Shown in pieces: positions 24,527 through 32,943 of a stretch of DNA of 64,000 bases. Each line of letters opens with the position of its first letter. Within the stretch, counting starts at the first letter, position 1. This DNA comes from Streptomyces koelreuteriae (GTDB lineage: Bacteria > Actinomycetota > Actinomycetes > Streptomycetales > Streptomycetaceae). The notes under the pieces are model-generated. The model worked only from the letters and a program-made list of their open reading frames with translations. It did not search any database and had not been told where the DNA came from. The stretch is taken from contig NZ_CP075896.1 in the NCBI RefSeq assembly GCF_018604545.1, positions 4,774,001 through 4,838,000 of the forward strand. The letters run 5' to 3'. The position numbers were made by a program, and so were the translations under genes.

Positions 24527-24991
24527 CTATTGCTCCCTCTCCGCCTCCACGAACACCTCGGGAACCTCGTTGTCGACCACGACCCGTGACAGCAGCACGG
24601 CCAGCCGTTCCCGCTCGACGCCGTTGAGTCCGGACGGCAGGGCCTCCATCCGGCGTACGGTCTCGGCGTAGAACCGTCCGGCGAGCGAGGCGCCCTCCTC
24701 CGTCAGCTCCACCCGCACGGCCCGGCCGTCCCTCGGGTCGGCCTCCCGCCGTACCAGCCCCCGCCGCACCGTCCGGTCCACCAGCCCGGTGAGGCTCGAC
24801 TTCGCCAGCCCGAGCGTCTCCCCGAGCTCCCCCATCCCGTACGGCTGCGGCATCAGCACGCACAGCAGCTGTCCCTGCTGGGGCGTCAGTCCGTACGCCC
24901 GGCTGGCCTCCGCGTAGACACCGTCCACCAGGAACGCCGCCCGCACCAGCGCGGCGACGACACCCACCTGCCCGCCTGCCCCGTTCCCCAT
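24527..24991 (-). CDS. MarR-family transcriptional regulator
   Basis: 154 residues with the MarR winged helix: L-T-P-Q-Q-G-Q-L-L-C-V-L, then recognition helix L-G-L-A-K-S-S-L-T-G-L-V-D-R, and the wing D-P-R-D-G-R-A-V-R-V-E-L-T-E-E-G. Likely a ligand-responsive repressor. Its target is not obvious, as the next gene upstream is a nucleotidyltransferase and the MFS gene converges on it. Confidence 0.9.
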   Translation of the reverse strand: MGNGAGGQVGVVAALVRAAFLVDGVYAEASRAYGLTPQQGQLLCVLMPQPYGMGELGETLGLAKSSLTGLVDRTVRRGLVRREADPRDGRAVRVELTEEGASLAGRFYAETVRRMEALPSGLNGVERERLAVLLSRVVVDNEVPEVFVEAEREQ

Positions 24992-25058
24992 CGGGTCAGG
25001 GTACCGAGCGGTACGACCGGCCTCGGCCGGTTCGGCGGCGTACCGGCTCGCGTACCGG

Positions 25059-25742
25059 TCACTCCTCGTCCGGGGCCTCGCCCTCGATGAGCCGTTCCGC
25101 GATGTCGTCGGCCCACTCCTGCGCCCAGCGGCGCAGCCCGGCGACGGCGGAGACCTCGAGACCGTGGACGGTGAACGCCCGGTCGTCGATCCAGTCCGTG
25201 CCGGTCAGCCGGGCCTGGAGGTCGGTGAGGTCGAAGGTGTCGGGGGCGTGACGGCGGCCGAGTTCCTCGAGTTCGGGGTGGCTGAAGCGGGCCGCGGCGG
25301 CGTGTACGTCGACCAGGTCGCGGGCGAGTCCCCGGTCGGCCAGGTCCCGCACCCGGGTGCCGACGAGATCGTCGAGGGAGAGCGCGGGCCCGAGCTCCGT
25401 CAGCACGGGCGGGCGCCACAGCACCTCCTTGTGGACACCGACGTCGTACTCCCGCTCGGTCGCCGCGTCCGTGACGAGGAACTGCGCGGACAGCGGCTCG
25501 GTCTCCCGCGTCTGCACGAGCCACCCCCGCCCCACCAGCCCGGCCCGGACGGCATCGGCGACGACCTCCATCCCGGCGGGATCCTCGGTCGCCACATCCA
25601 CATCCGGCCCGGCCCGCTCCACCAGCCCGTGCGCCAGCGCGGCGTACCCGCCCGAGAGGACGAGCGAGTGGGCCTCACCGACCGCGAGAAGATCCCCGAC
25701 GAGACGGTTGCGCGGCTCGGAGACGGGGGCTGGGGCGGACAT
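25059..25742 (-). CDS. Nucleotidyltransferase-fold protein (AbiEii / aminoglycoside-NTase-like)
   Basis: 227 residues from the ATG at 25742. The minimal nucleotidyltransferase signature is visible: S-G-G-Y (residues 30-33) and D47-V-D49 metal ligands, with a third acidic candidate in the E-Y-D-V strand. Size and order resemble AbiEii toxins and small-molecule nucleotidyltransferases. No AbiEi antitoxin is next to it, so a toxin role is not supported; a housekeeping or resistance-type role is equally possible. Confidence 0.7.
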   Translation of the reverse strand: MSAPAPVSEPRNRLVGDLLAVGEAHSLVLSGGYAALAHGLVERAGPDVDVATEDPAGMEVVADAVRAGLVGRGWLVQTRETEPLSAQFLVTDAATEREYDVGVHKEVLWRPPVLTELGPALSLDDLVGTRVRDLADRGLARDLVDVHAAAARFSHPELEELGRRHAPDTFDLTDLQARLTGTDWIDDRAFTVHGLEVSAVAGLRRWAQEWADDIAERLIEGEAPDEE

Positions 25743-25883
25743 GCCCTGATTATCGCGTGGGGGATGCGGGGGGCTTAGGAAGATCGGCCCGTACGGGTGA
25801 AAGGGGGGAGGGACAGCCGCTTTCCTGGGGGCGCGGGGAACTGCGCGACCAGCCCCCACGCCGCGTCACCGAACCACGAACCG

Positions 25884-26675
25884 CTACAGCTTGCGCCCCA
25901 CACCGCAATACGCATCCACAGCGGACTCAAGGTCCGACACCTCAGCCCGCCACTCCGAAACCCGCACCACGCCCGGCCTCACCAACTCCAGCCCGTCGAA
26001 GAACCCGGCGATCTCGGCCACGGTCCGCACGTAATACGGCACCGCCCCACTCGCGTTGTACGCCTCCGACGCCGCGATCATGCCCTCACTCGTGGCCGTA
26101 CTGTCACTGATCACCAGATGGCTGCCGGCAGGCAACCCGGCCATCAGCCGCCGCACCAGCTCCCGCGCCCGCTCGTACTCGGCGACATGCCCCAACGTGT
26201 TGAGGATCATCAGCCCGACAGGCCGCGACAGATCGAGCGTGCCCGCGGCGGCCTCCAGGACCGCCTCGGGGTCGTACAGATCGGCATCCAGATACGCGGT
26301 CGCGCCCTCGGGCGTGCTGGTGAGCAGCGCGTTGGCGTGGGCCAGCACGATGGGGTCGTTGTCGACGTACACGATCCGGGCGTCAGGTGCGACGCGCTGG
26401 GCGACCTCGTGCGTGTTGTCGGCGGTCGGCAGCCCGGTCCCTATGTCGAGGAACTGCCGGACGCCCTGCTCCTCGGCCAGATGCCGGACGGCCCGCCCGA
26501 GGAAGCGGCGGCTGGTGACGGCCACGTCGACCAGGCCCGGAAAGATCGACTTGATCTGGTCGCCGATCTCGCGGTCGACCTCGTAGTTGTCCTTGCCGCC
26601 GACGAAGTAGTTCCAGAAGCGGGCCGAGTGCGGCTTGCTGGTGTCGATACGGGAACGCACGCTGTCGTCGAGCAC
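25884..26675 (-). CDS. DUF574-type SAM-dependent methyltransferase
   Basis: 263 residues from a GTG at 26675 preceded by AGGAGG. Characteristic S-K-P-H-S-A-R-F-W-N-Y-F-V-G-G-K-D-N-Y N-terminal block, then a SAM-binding F-L-D-I-G-T-G-L-P-T, an acidic Y-V-D-N-D-P strand end, and a hydrophobic core typical of class I methyltransferases. Streptomyces genomes carry many paralogues of this family, several near DUF397/XRE genes; substrates are unknown. Confidence 0.9.
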   Translation of the reverse strand: MLDDSVRSRIDTSKPHSARFWNYFVGGKDNYEVDREIGDQIKSIFPGLVDVAVTSRRFLGRAVRHLAEEQGVRQFLDIGTGLPTADNTHEVAQRVAPDARIVYVDNDPIVLAHANALLTSTPEGATAYLDADLYDPEAVLEAAAGTLDLSRPVGLMILNTLGHVAEYERARELVRRLMAGLPAGSHLVISDSTATSEGMIAASEAYNASGAVPYYVRTVAEIAGFFDGLELVRPGVVRVSEWRAEVSDLESAVDAYCGVGRKL

Positions 26676-26814
26676 GGCAGGGCCTCCTGGGGGTGGGGAA
26701 GGGGCACCGTCCCACCAACCTAGGCGAACCCCTCGGCCGGACACCGAAGTTGCCCACTCCCCGCCGCCACCACCACACCGTTTCGGCCACCCGGACCGGC
26801 CCGGCCCGACCGTG

Positions 26815-27294
26815 TCAGACGCCGCGCGGCGAAACCCCACCGAGACGCCCGGCCCCGCCACTGCCGCCCCCGTGCCCTCGCGTCGCGAGCCACACGCCCC
26901 GTCCCACGGCCCACAGCAGCAGCCCGGCGGCGACCGGCGTACCGAAGATGATCAGCATCCCGGCCCCGATGTTGGCCCCGACCACCCCCGCGGTCAGCAC
27001 GCGCCAGCCCACCCCCACCATGAGCCCCACGACCACGAGCGGCCCGAGCACCCCCCACCACCGCCGATCCATCGCCCCACGCACCAGCACCGCGGCCCCG
27101 ACCCCCGCCAGCACCAGCGCGAGCCCACCGACCCCCGCCGCGACACCGTCCCCGATCCCCCACGGCTGATAGGCATAGTCGAGCTCACTCGCCGGCAGCC
27201 CGTCATGGTTCTGCTGCCCCATCAGCCCCCAAGCAGCAACAGGCACCCCGAGAACGAGCGCGACCCCGGCCGTAAGCATTCCCCGATTCCTCAT
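26815..27294 (-). CDS. Small integral membrane protein
   Basis: About 159 residues with four hydrophobic helices and a Gly/Arg-rich C-terminal tail; no known domain. The start is uncertain: the ATG at 27294 puts the first TM helix near the N-terminus, while the same frame is open back to 27336. Neither has a strong ribosome binding site. Confidence 0.6.
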   Translation of the reverse strand: MRNRGMLTAGVALVLGVPVAAWGLMGQQNHDGLPASELDYAYQPWGIGDGVAAGVGGLALVLAGVGAAVLVRGAMDRRWWGVLGPLVVVGLMVGVGWRVLTAGVVGANIGAGMLIIFGTPVAAGLLLWAVGRGVWLATRGHGGGSGGAGRLGGVSPRGV

Positions 27295-27421
27295 ACGTCC
27301 AGGGTCAGGGGGGCGGGGCGGGGCCGTCATGAGCACGGGTACTCAAGTAGGCGGACCTAGTGCCGGGGTGGCGCGATGACCCGGACCCGCCATCGCGCCG
27401 TTCCTCAGCCCCTCAACTCCC

Positions 27422-28090
27422 TCAGCCGGGCGCCACGGCCCGCCCCGTCTGTGGGGAGATCATGCCCGCGCACAGGCCCCGGGCTGTCAGGGTCTGGGCG
27501 ATGCGGGGGATCGCCGCGAGGGTGTTGGCGGGCCAGTCGTGCAGGAGGATGATCTGGCCGTTGGTGAGGCGGGCGGCGGCCTGGACGATCGCGTCGGTGC
27601 TCGCGCCGTTCCAGTCCTGGGAGTCGACGTGCCAGATGATCTCGGTCAGGCCGTGCCGGGCCGCGATCGACTTCACCGTCGCGTTGGTCTCGCCGTAGGG
27701 CGGGCGGAACAGTTTCGGGGTGCCGCCTCCCGCGCCCCCGACGGCCTGCTGGGTGCGGGAGATCTCCGAGTCGATCTGTGCCTGGCTGAGCCGGGTCAGG
27801 TGCGGGTGGGTGTAGCTGTGGTTGCCGACCCACATTCCGGCGGACACCTGGGCCCGGACCAGGGACGGGTTGGCGGCCGCGTGCTGGCCCTGGTTGAACA
27901 TGGTGGCCCGCAGCCCGTTCTGCCGGAGCGCGTCGAGGAGTCTGGTCGTGTTGCCGGAGGGGCCGTCGTCGAAGGTGAGTCCGACGTAGCCGTTGCAGGC
28001 GGCGGCCTGGGCCGGGGCGGTGGTGACCGGGAACGCGGCTGCTGCCGCCAGGACGGCGGTGAGCAGCGCGACGCGCGCTGTGGCCGCCAT
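27422..28090 (-). CDS. axeA: Acetyl xylan esterase (CE4 polysaccharide deacetylase), module-less AxeA
   Basis: 222 residues: signal peptide (1-31), then a NodB-fold CE4 domain with T-F-D-D-G (metal/base Asp), S-Y-T-H-P-H (the H-x-x-x-H metal pair), R-P-P-Y-G and a late L-L-H-D-W. It is very close to the catalytic domain of Streptomyces lividans AxeA as I remember it, including the final I-S-P-Q-T-G-R-A-V-A-P. It stops exactly where that enzyme's Gly-rich linker and cellulose/xylan-binding module begin. It removes acetyl groups from xylan outside the cell. Start is 2 nt after the xylanase stop, so it is translationally coupled. Confidence 0.9.
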   Translation of the reverse strand: MAATARVALLTAVLAAAAAFPVTTAPAQAAACNGYVGLTFDDGPSGNTTRLLDALRQNGLRATMFNQGQHAAANPSLVRAQVSAGMWVGNHSYTHPHLTRLSQAQIDSEISRTQQAVGGAGGGTPKLFRPPYGETNATVKSIAARHGLTEIIWHVDSQDWNGASTDAIVQAAARLTNGQIILLHDWPANTLAAIPRIAQTLTARGLCAGMISPQTGRAVAPG

Positions 28091-28092
28091 CG

Positions 28093-28767
28093 TCAGCGCA
28101 CCGTGATGCTGGAGCTGCCGCTGCTCTGATAACCCTCGGTCGCCATGATCATGTAGTACTTGAAGCTGCCCAGGGGCATCCCCGCCCGGGCCCAGGCGTC
28201 GAAGTGGTTGCCCGCTGTGATCGTGCCGCCCGTGCGCTTCGACTGGCGCACGCTCCAGTACTGGTCGAAGGTCTTCGTGCCCTCGACGGAGGGGGCGTTG
28301 TAACGCGTGGTCTTGTAGATGTCGTACGTGCCGCCGTCGCTGGTGACGGTGCCCTTGTACGTTCCGGTCGGCCGGTACGTGCCCCAGTTGTCGACGATGT
28401 AGTACTCGATGAGCGGGTTCGCGGTCCAGCCGTAGAGGGTCAGATACGAGTTGCCGGACGGGTTGAAGGTGCCGGAGTACGTCACGCTGCGGCGGGCGCC
28501 GGTGGCCCAGCCCTTGCCGGCGACGAAGTTGCCGGTGTTCCGCCATGACGTGCTGTAACTGCCGCCGGCGGACAGGTTCATGGAGACCGTGCCCTGGCTG
28601 TCGGTCCAGAACGAGTAGTAGTAGCCCTCGTGCGTGCCGGTCTGGTTCCTCGTGACGACCGTGTCGGCGTGGGCGGTGCCCGGCAGGGCCAGGGTGGCCG
28701 CCGCGACCAGCAGCATCGTGCAGACACCGCTGATGAGCAGCCGTAAGCGGCTGAGTGCGTTGCTCAT
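28093..28767 (-). CDS. xlnB: GH11 endo-1,4-beta-xylanase, module-less XlnB type
   Basis: 224 residues: signal peptide (about 1-35), then one GH11 jelly-roll domain with nucleophile Glu121 (L-I-E-Y-Y-I-V-D-N-W-G) and acid/base Glu211 (A-T-E-G-Y). It resembles the S. lividans XlnB catalytic domain more than XlnC, but the linker and carbohydrate-binding module are missing: the protein ends after S-S-S-I-T-V-R. It is co-transcribed with the esterase downstream. Codon 8 (28744-28746, reverse) is TTA, so secretion of the operon's products should depend on bldA. GGAGGAAG precedes the ATG. Confidence 0.9.
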   Translation of the reverse strand: MSNALSRLRLLISGVCTMLLVAAATLALPGTAHADTVVTRNQTGTHEGYYYSFWTDSQGTVSMNLSAGGSYSTSWRNTGNFVAGKGWATGARRSVTYSGTFNPSGNSYLTLYGWTANPLIEYYIVDNWGTYRPTGTYKGTVTSDGGTYDIYKTTRYNAPSVEGTKTFDQYWSVRQSKRTGGTITAGNHFDAWARAGMPLGSFKYYMIMATEGYQSSGSSSITVR

Positions 28768-29160
28768 GGAGTGCTTCCTCCATCGTCCTCGTGGGGTGGA
28801 CGGGGGTGCTCTGTCACCGGGGAGTGTTGGCCTGGCCCTGTCAACTGTCAATGGTTTCGGTGGTTGTTGCGAAAGATTCGTCGGGGTGGGTGGTGGGGTG
28901 TGCGGGGTATATGCCCTGGTCCAGGGGGAGTTGGGGCCGGGATGGGTCATCAGCACACGGGAGTGGGGTGACATGCCGGCCGGACCGGAAGATTCCGCTA
29001 CTCGAATCTTTCGAACGGTTTCCGGGGGAAGGGGGGTGTTCCCCACCCGCAAGCGGTGGCCCACCGGATGGGCGACGGCACGCGCTCGCGGTGATCGTGT
29101 ACGGACGCGTCTCCCGCTCGCCGGGCGACCACGCGACGATCACACAGGGGGAACGGAACA
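28768..29160. promoter_or_regulatory. Divergent regulatory region with CGAAA-N-TTTCG-type boxes
   Basis: 393 bp between the xylanase operon and the M20 gene. Box 1 at 28870-28880 reads CGAAAGATTCG and box 2 at 29003-29013 reads CGAATCTTTCG. Each is one base from a CGAAA-N-TTTCG palindrome, which I recall from streptomycete xylanase promoters. A CGGAA-GA-TTCCG inverted repeat sits at 28986-28997. Their placement suggests xylan-responsive control of both directions. No ORF here looks genuine. Confidence 0.55.
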
Positions 29161-30465
29161 GTGAACCGTCCTACGAAGAACGCACTCGCGCGACGCACGC
29201 TGCTGGCCGGCATCGCCGCGGCAGCCGGCACGGGAACGGTGTGGGGAACCGCCAGGACGGCCGCCGCCGCCGACGGACGCGGCGGACCGTTGGGGCAAGG
29301 GGCGGTGGACGCCGAGGTGGGGCGCCTGGAGGAGGGGTTGATCCGGCTCAGGCGGGACCTCCACCGGCATCCCGAGCTGCCGGGGGAGGAGCGTCGTACC
29401 GCGGGCGTGGTCGCCCGGGAACTGCGAGCGGCCGGGCTGTCCGTCACCACCGGAGTGGGCGGTCACGGCGTGGTCGGCGTCCTGCGCGGGGCGCGTACCG
29501 GCCGGACGGTCGCGTACCGGGCGGACATGGACGCGGTGCCGCCCAAGGACATCGTCGGGGGCGGCCCGGCCGCGGCCCACCTCTGCGGGCACGACCTCCA
29601 CACGACCGTGGCCCTGGGCGTCGCGAAGGTCCTGGCACGGCTGCGGCGGCACCTGAGCGGCACGGTGGTGTTCCTCTTCCAGCCCGCCGAGGAGAGCCTC
29701 TCCGGAGCCCGCGCCATGATCGAGGCGGGTGCGCTGGAACTGGAACTGGAACTGGAACTGGAGCGCAGCCGCGTCGAGGAGATCCACGCGCTGCACTGCG
29801 GGCCTTTCCCCGTGGGCCGGTTCGCGGTGACACCGGGCTACGGCATGCCCGGGCAGGACAAGGCGGAGGTGACCCTCCAGGGCCCGGACGCACCCGAGGC
29901 CGCGCGGCGACTGGCCGCCGAGATCGGCAAACTCGCCACGGTGACGCCCCCGCAGACACCCGCGGACATCGAGCGGATGGTCACCGACGCCCAGATCCCC
30001 GACGGCCCACTGGCCCGCTTCGTGGCCCTCCGGGCCTCGGCGCGGGAGGCCAACGTGAGCGTCTCCTACCGCTGTTGGCCGGAGGAGCGGTACACGGAGG
30101 TACGCGAGAACATCCGCCGACTGGCCGGGTCCCACCCCGGGGCCGAAGTCCGTTTCCCCGCCGAGCCGTTCCCCGCCCTGCTCTGCCCGGAACCCGACGC
30201 CCGCGCCCTCGCCCGGCACCTGCGCCGCCGACTGGGCCACGACTCCGTCACCACACTCCACGCCGCGTTCCCGCCTTTCAGCGGCGAGGACTACGCCCTC
30301 TACCTGGACCGCGTCCCCGGCACCTACACCTTCCTCGGCATCCGCACCCCGGGCACCCCCGTCACCGCCGGCTACCCCCACTTCCCCGACTTCGCCCCGG
30401 ACGAGCGGGCCATCGGCATCGGAGTACGGGCGATGGCGGGGTGGCTGGCGGAGCGGGCCCGTTGA
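29161..30465 (+). CDS. Secreted M20-family amidohydrolase/peptidase
   Basis: 434 residues with a twin-arginine-type signal (A-R-R-T-L-L-A-G followed by an Ala-rich core). M20 metal motifs: A-D-M-D-A-V-P, C-G-H-D-L-H, and P-A-E-E-S. A late H-F-P-D-F region is in the position of the last metal ligand. The family hydrolyses N-acyl amino acids or small peptides; the substrate is unknown. A hexanucleotide repeat inserts a run of Leu-Glu pairs near residue 195. GTG start after GGGGGAA. It diverges from the xylanase operon and converges with LysE. Confidence 0.85.
   Translation: MNRPTKNALARRTLLAGIAAAAGTGTVWGTARTAAAADGRGGPLGQGAVDAEVGRLEEGLIRLRRDLHRHPELPGEERRTAGVVARELRAAGLSVTTGVGGHGVVGVLRGARTGRTVAYRADMDAVPPKDIVGGGPAAAHLCGHDLHTTVALGVAKVLARLRRHLSGTVVFLFQPAEESLSGARAMIEAGALELELELELERSRVEEIHALHCGPFPVGRFAVTPGYGMPGQDKAEVTLQGPDAPEAARRLAAEIGKLATVTPPQTPADIERMVTDAQIPDGPLARFVALRASAREANVSVSYRCWPEERYTEVRENIRRLAGSHPGAEVRFPAEPFPALLCPEPDARALARHLRRRLGHDSVTTLHAAFPPFSGEDYALYLDRVPGTYTFLGIRTPGTPVTAGYPHFPDFAPDERAIGIGVRAMAGWLAERAR
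29734..29763 (+). repeat. Hexanucleotide microsatellite (CTGGAA)4-CTGGAG
   Basis: Five in-frame 6-bp units encode (Leu-Glu)5 inside the M20 peptidase. Copy-number change would alter the protein by two residues per unit without shifting the frame. Confidence 0.9.
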
Positions 30466-30477
30466 CCCGCCCGACCC

Positions 30478-31101
30478 TCAGGGCCGCGTCCCCGCGACCT
30501 TCACACCGAAGCCGATCAGCACGACGCCGGTCACCCGGTCCATGGCCCGGCGCACGGCGGGCCGTTCGAAGAAGGCACGGGCCTTGGCCAGCAGCGCCAC
30601 ATAGCCACTGAGCCAGAGGACGGTGAGCCCGGCGTGCAGCAGGACCAGAAGGGCCATACCGGTGTGGGGAGACAGACCGGTGGGGGCGAGCGTCGGCAGC
30701 AGGCCTGTGTAGAAGACGGCGATCTTGGGGTTGAAGACGTTGCTGACCAGCCCCGTCCGCCAGGGGTTCCCGGCCGGCGCCGCGCCCCCCTGGTCACCCG
30801 CCCGCTTCTTCCGACTGCCGAGCAGCGACTGCACCCCGAGGACGACGAGATAGGCGGCCCCGACCAGCTTGACGACGGTGTAGGCCGTGGCGGACGCCGC
30901 CAGGACGGCCGCCAGCCCGACCACCGTGAGTACGCCCCACACCAGCAGTCCCGCCGTAATACCGCCGACCGTCCGCAGTCCGTCCCGCCAGCCGCAGGCC
31001 ACCGCCCGCTTCGTCACGACCGCCATGTCCGGCCCGGGAACCATCGTCAGGACGGCGAGCACACCGACCGCCGCGAGGAGCTGTACGAACATGTCAGCCA
31101 T
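30478..31101 (-). CDS. LysE/RhtB-family amino-acid exporter
   Basis: 207 residues with six hydrophobic helices and the family signature P-G-P-D-M in the first loop after TM1, followed by G-W-R-D-G-L. It probably exports amino acids or homoserine-lactone-like compounds. Start ATG at 31101 has only a weak ribosome binding site; an ATG at 31092 is possible. Confidence 0.85.
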   Translation of the reverse strand: MADMFVQLLAAVGVLAVLTMVPGPDMAVVTKRAVACGWRDGLRTVGGITAGLLVWGVLTVVGLAAVLAASATAYTVVKLVGAAYLVVLGVQSLLGSRKKRAGDQGGAAPAGNPWRTGLVSNVFNPKIAVFYTGLLPTLAPTGLSPHTGMALLVLLHAGLTVLWLSGYVALLAKARAFFERPAVRRAMDRVTGVVLIGFGVKVAGTRP

Positions 31102-31147
31102 GCTCGCACTCGCATACGAATGACAGGCCCGCGTGCTGCCCGGACGC

Positions 31148-32836
31148 TCACCCGACCCGGGAGCCGTCGGGCAGCTCCAGCACGGAGCCGTCATGCAGGG
31201 TGACGCGTATCGCCGAGAAGTCGACGGCCTCCGCCCTCGACTTGCCGGTCCCCGGATTGCGGGCGTACCGCGGATGCGCACCCCCGCTGATCTGCCAGCG
31301 GATCCGGTGCCCGGCCGGAAACCGGTAGGCGGTGGAGCTCATCGGCACGGTGACCTGCGAGGGCTCGTCCTCCACCGTCTCCACCGAGGCCAGCCCGTCA
31401 CACACGTTGACGGAGCGGCCCCGCGCGTCCACATCGCACAGGCGGCTGAAGACATCGGCGTACCCGGTGTCCGTCGAGACACTCAGCCGAGCGGAGACGG
31501 AGCCGAGGACCTCCACGGCCTCGGCCAGCGGCGGACCGGTGAACGTCAGCACGTCCTCCCGCCCCTCCAGAGCACCGTTGTCGCGAGCGCCGGCCGTCCG
31601 GGACAGCAACTGACCGCCGATGGACGGCGTCGGATCGGCCGGGTCGTACCGCAGCGACGCCAAGGCCGCCGCCCCCGCACCACCGGCGGGAGCCGCAAGA
31701 GCCCGCTGTTCGAGACGCCCGTCCGCCACGGGAACCCACGACGTAGCGACGGGGGAGGAGGAACGGGACGGCCAGCCGTCGAGATCCCGCCACCCGCCCT
31801 CACCGCCGACGTGCACGCGCACACGCGTAGGACGCAGCCCGGAGGAATCCCCGCACAGATGCGCACGCAGCCACGCGAGGCTCTCGGCGAAGACCTCGGG
31901 CCAGCCCTGCTGCAGGGCGGAGGTATGGGTCCAGGGACCGACCAGCAGGGCGGTGTCGCATCCGGCCGCACGCAGCCGGGCGTACTGCTCGAAGGTCTGG
32001 TCGGCCAGGGCGTCGTGCCACCCGGAGACCAGACTCGTCGGGACGCTCGACCCCTCGGCCGCCCGCGCCAGCGACGCACCGTCCCAGTACGGAGCGCCGG
32101 CATCCGGGTGCGCCAGCACGTCGTCCAGCCACGGCACCTCCCCGAGAGCGGAGGCGTACGCCCCGCGCAGCGGCCGCGCCATGACGATGTCGCGCATACG
32201 GCGCTGCAGCCGCAGCGTCGCCTTGACGACGGGCAGGACCCCCCGGTGCTGGTACGTCATCCCGAGCCCGACGAGCAGGGCGTTCTCCAGCCGCAGGGCA
32301 CCGTCCGCGTAGAACAGGGCGTACGGGTCGTGCAGCCCGACCTGCACCACCATCGCCTTCAGCTCCGGCGGCGGGTCCAGGGCGAGGGCCCACTGCACGT
32401 ACCCCAGGTAGCTGGGGCCGATGGTCCCCAGCGTCCCGTTGAACCACGGCTGTTCGCGCAGCCACGCCACGGTCGCCCGGCCGTCGTCGGCCTCGTTGCG
32501 CCAGAGATCGAACGCCCCGCCCGAGCCGCCGGTGCCGCGGCAGCTCTGCAGAACCACATGGAAGCCCTGCTCGGCGAAGAGGATGCCGTACTGCGGTGCC
32601 CAGGGCAGCCCCCTGCCGTAAGGCGAGCGCACCAGAAGGGTGGGGAAATCGCCGCTCGTGTCCGTACGGGGGAAGTAATGGTCCGTGACCAGCGCACTCC
32701 CCTCACCGGCAGGCACCTCCACCCCCGGCTCCCACCCGACGTCGTACCGCTTCTGCGGAAGCCCGCGCCAGATCGCCCGCATCATCCGCGAGGACAGCGG
32801 CGGCTTCCGGGCGGGGTCGTGGGTGCGTAAGGCCAT
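31148..32836 (-). CDS. CocE/NonD-type alpha/beta hydrolase (S15 family)
   Basis: 562 residues. The catalytic triad of the cocaine-esterase/X-Pro-dipeptidyl-peptidase group is visible: Ser142 in G-P-S-Y-L-G, Asp275 in G-W-H-D, His304 in G-P-W-T-H. A C-terminal jelly-roll domain follows (F-P-A-G-H-R-I-R block). No signal peptide, so it is likely a cytoplasmic esterase or acyl-peptidase. It diverges from a TetR gene with a palindrome between them, so it is probably its regulatory target. Confidence 0.9.
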   Translation of the reverse strand: MALRTHDPARKPPLSSRMMRAIWRGLPQKRYDVGWEPGVEVPAGEGSALVTDHYFPRTDTSGDFPTLLVRSPYGRGLPWAPQYGILFAEQGFHVVLQSCRGTGGSGGAFDLWRNEADDGRATVAWLREQPWFNGTLGTIGPSYLGYVQWALALDPPPELKAMVVQVGLHDPYALFYADGALRLENALLVGLGMTYQHRGVLPVVKATLRLQRRMRDIVMARPLRGAYASALGEVPWLDDVLAHPDAGAPYWDGASLARAAEGSSVPTSLVSGWHDALADQTFEQYARLRAAGCDTALLVGPWTHTSALQQGWPEVFAESLAWLRAHLCGDSSGLRPTRVRVHVGGEGGWRDLDGWPSRSSSPVATSWVPVADGRLEQRALAAPAGGAGAAALASLRYDPADPTPSIGGQLLSRTAGARDNGALEGREDVLTFTGPPLAEAVEVLGSVSARLSVSTDTGYADVFSRLCDVDARGRSVNVCDGLASVETVEDEPSQVTVPMSSTAYRFPAGHRIRWQISGGAHPRYARNPGTGKSRAEAVDFSAIRVTLHDGSVLELPDGSRVG

Positions 32837-32860
32837 GGTCGGTTCCCCTCCTCGATTTTC

Positions 32861-32873
32861 CGTACGTTGTACG
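32861..32873. promoter_or_regulatory. Palindrome CGTACGTTGTACG between hydrolase and TetR genes
   Basis: Perfect 5-bp arms around GTT, extended imperfectly by TTTC and AGAA on the two sides, in the 107-bp divergent gap and overlapping a plausible -10 (GAGAATAG). Probable operator of the adjacent TetR repressor. Confidence 0.6.
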
Positions 32874-32943
32874 AGAATAGAGGATGCTTGGATGACGGCG
32901 ACAGCGACCCTTGGGGATGCTCGGCGAACAGGAGTGCGAAACC

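Noticed and set aside
25059..25742. AbiEi/AbiEii toxin-antitoxin pair
   Set aside because: Only the nucleotidyltransferase is present; neither neighbour resembles the AbiEi antitoxin.
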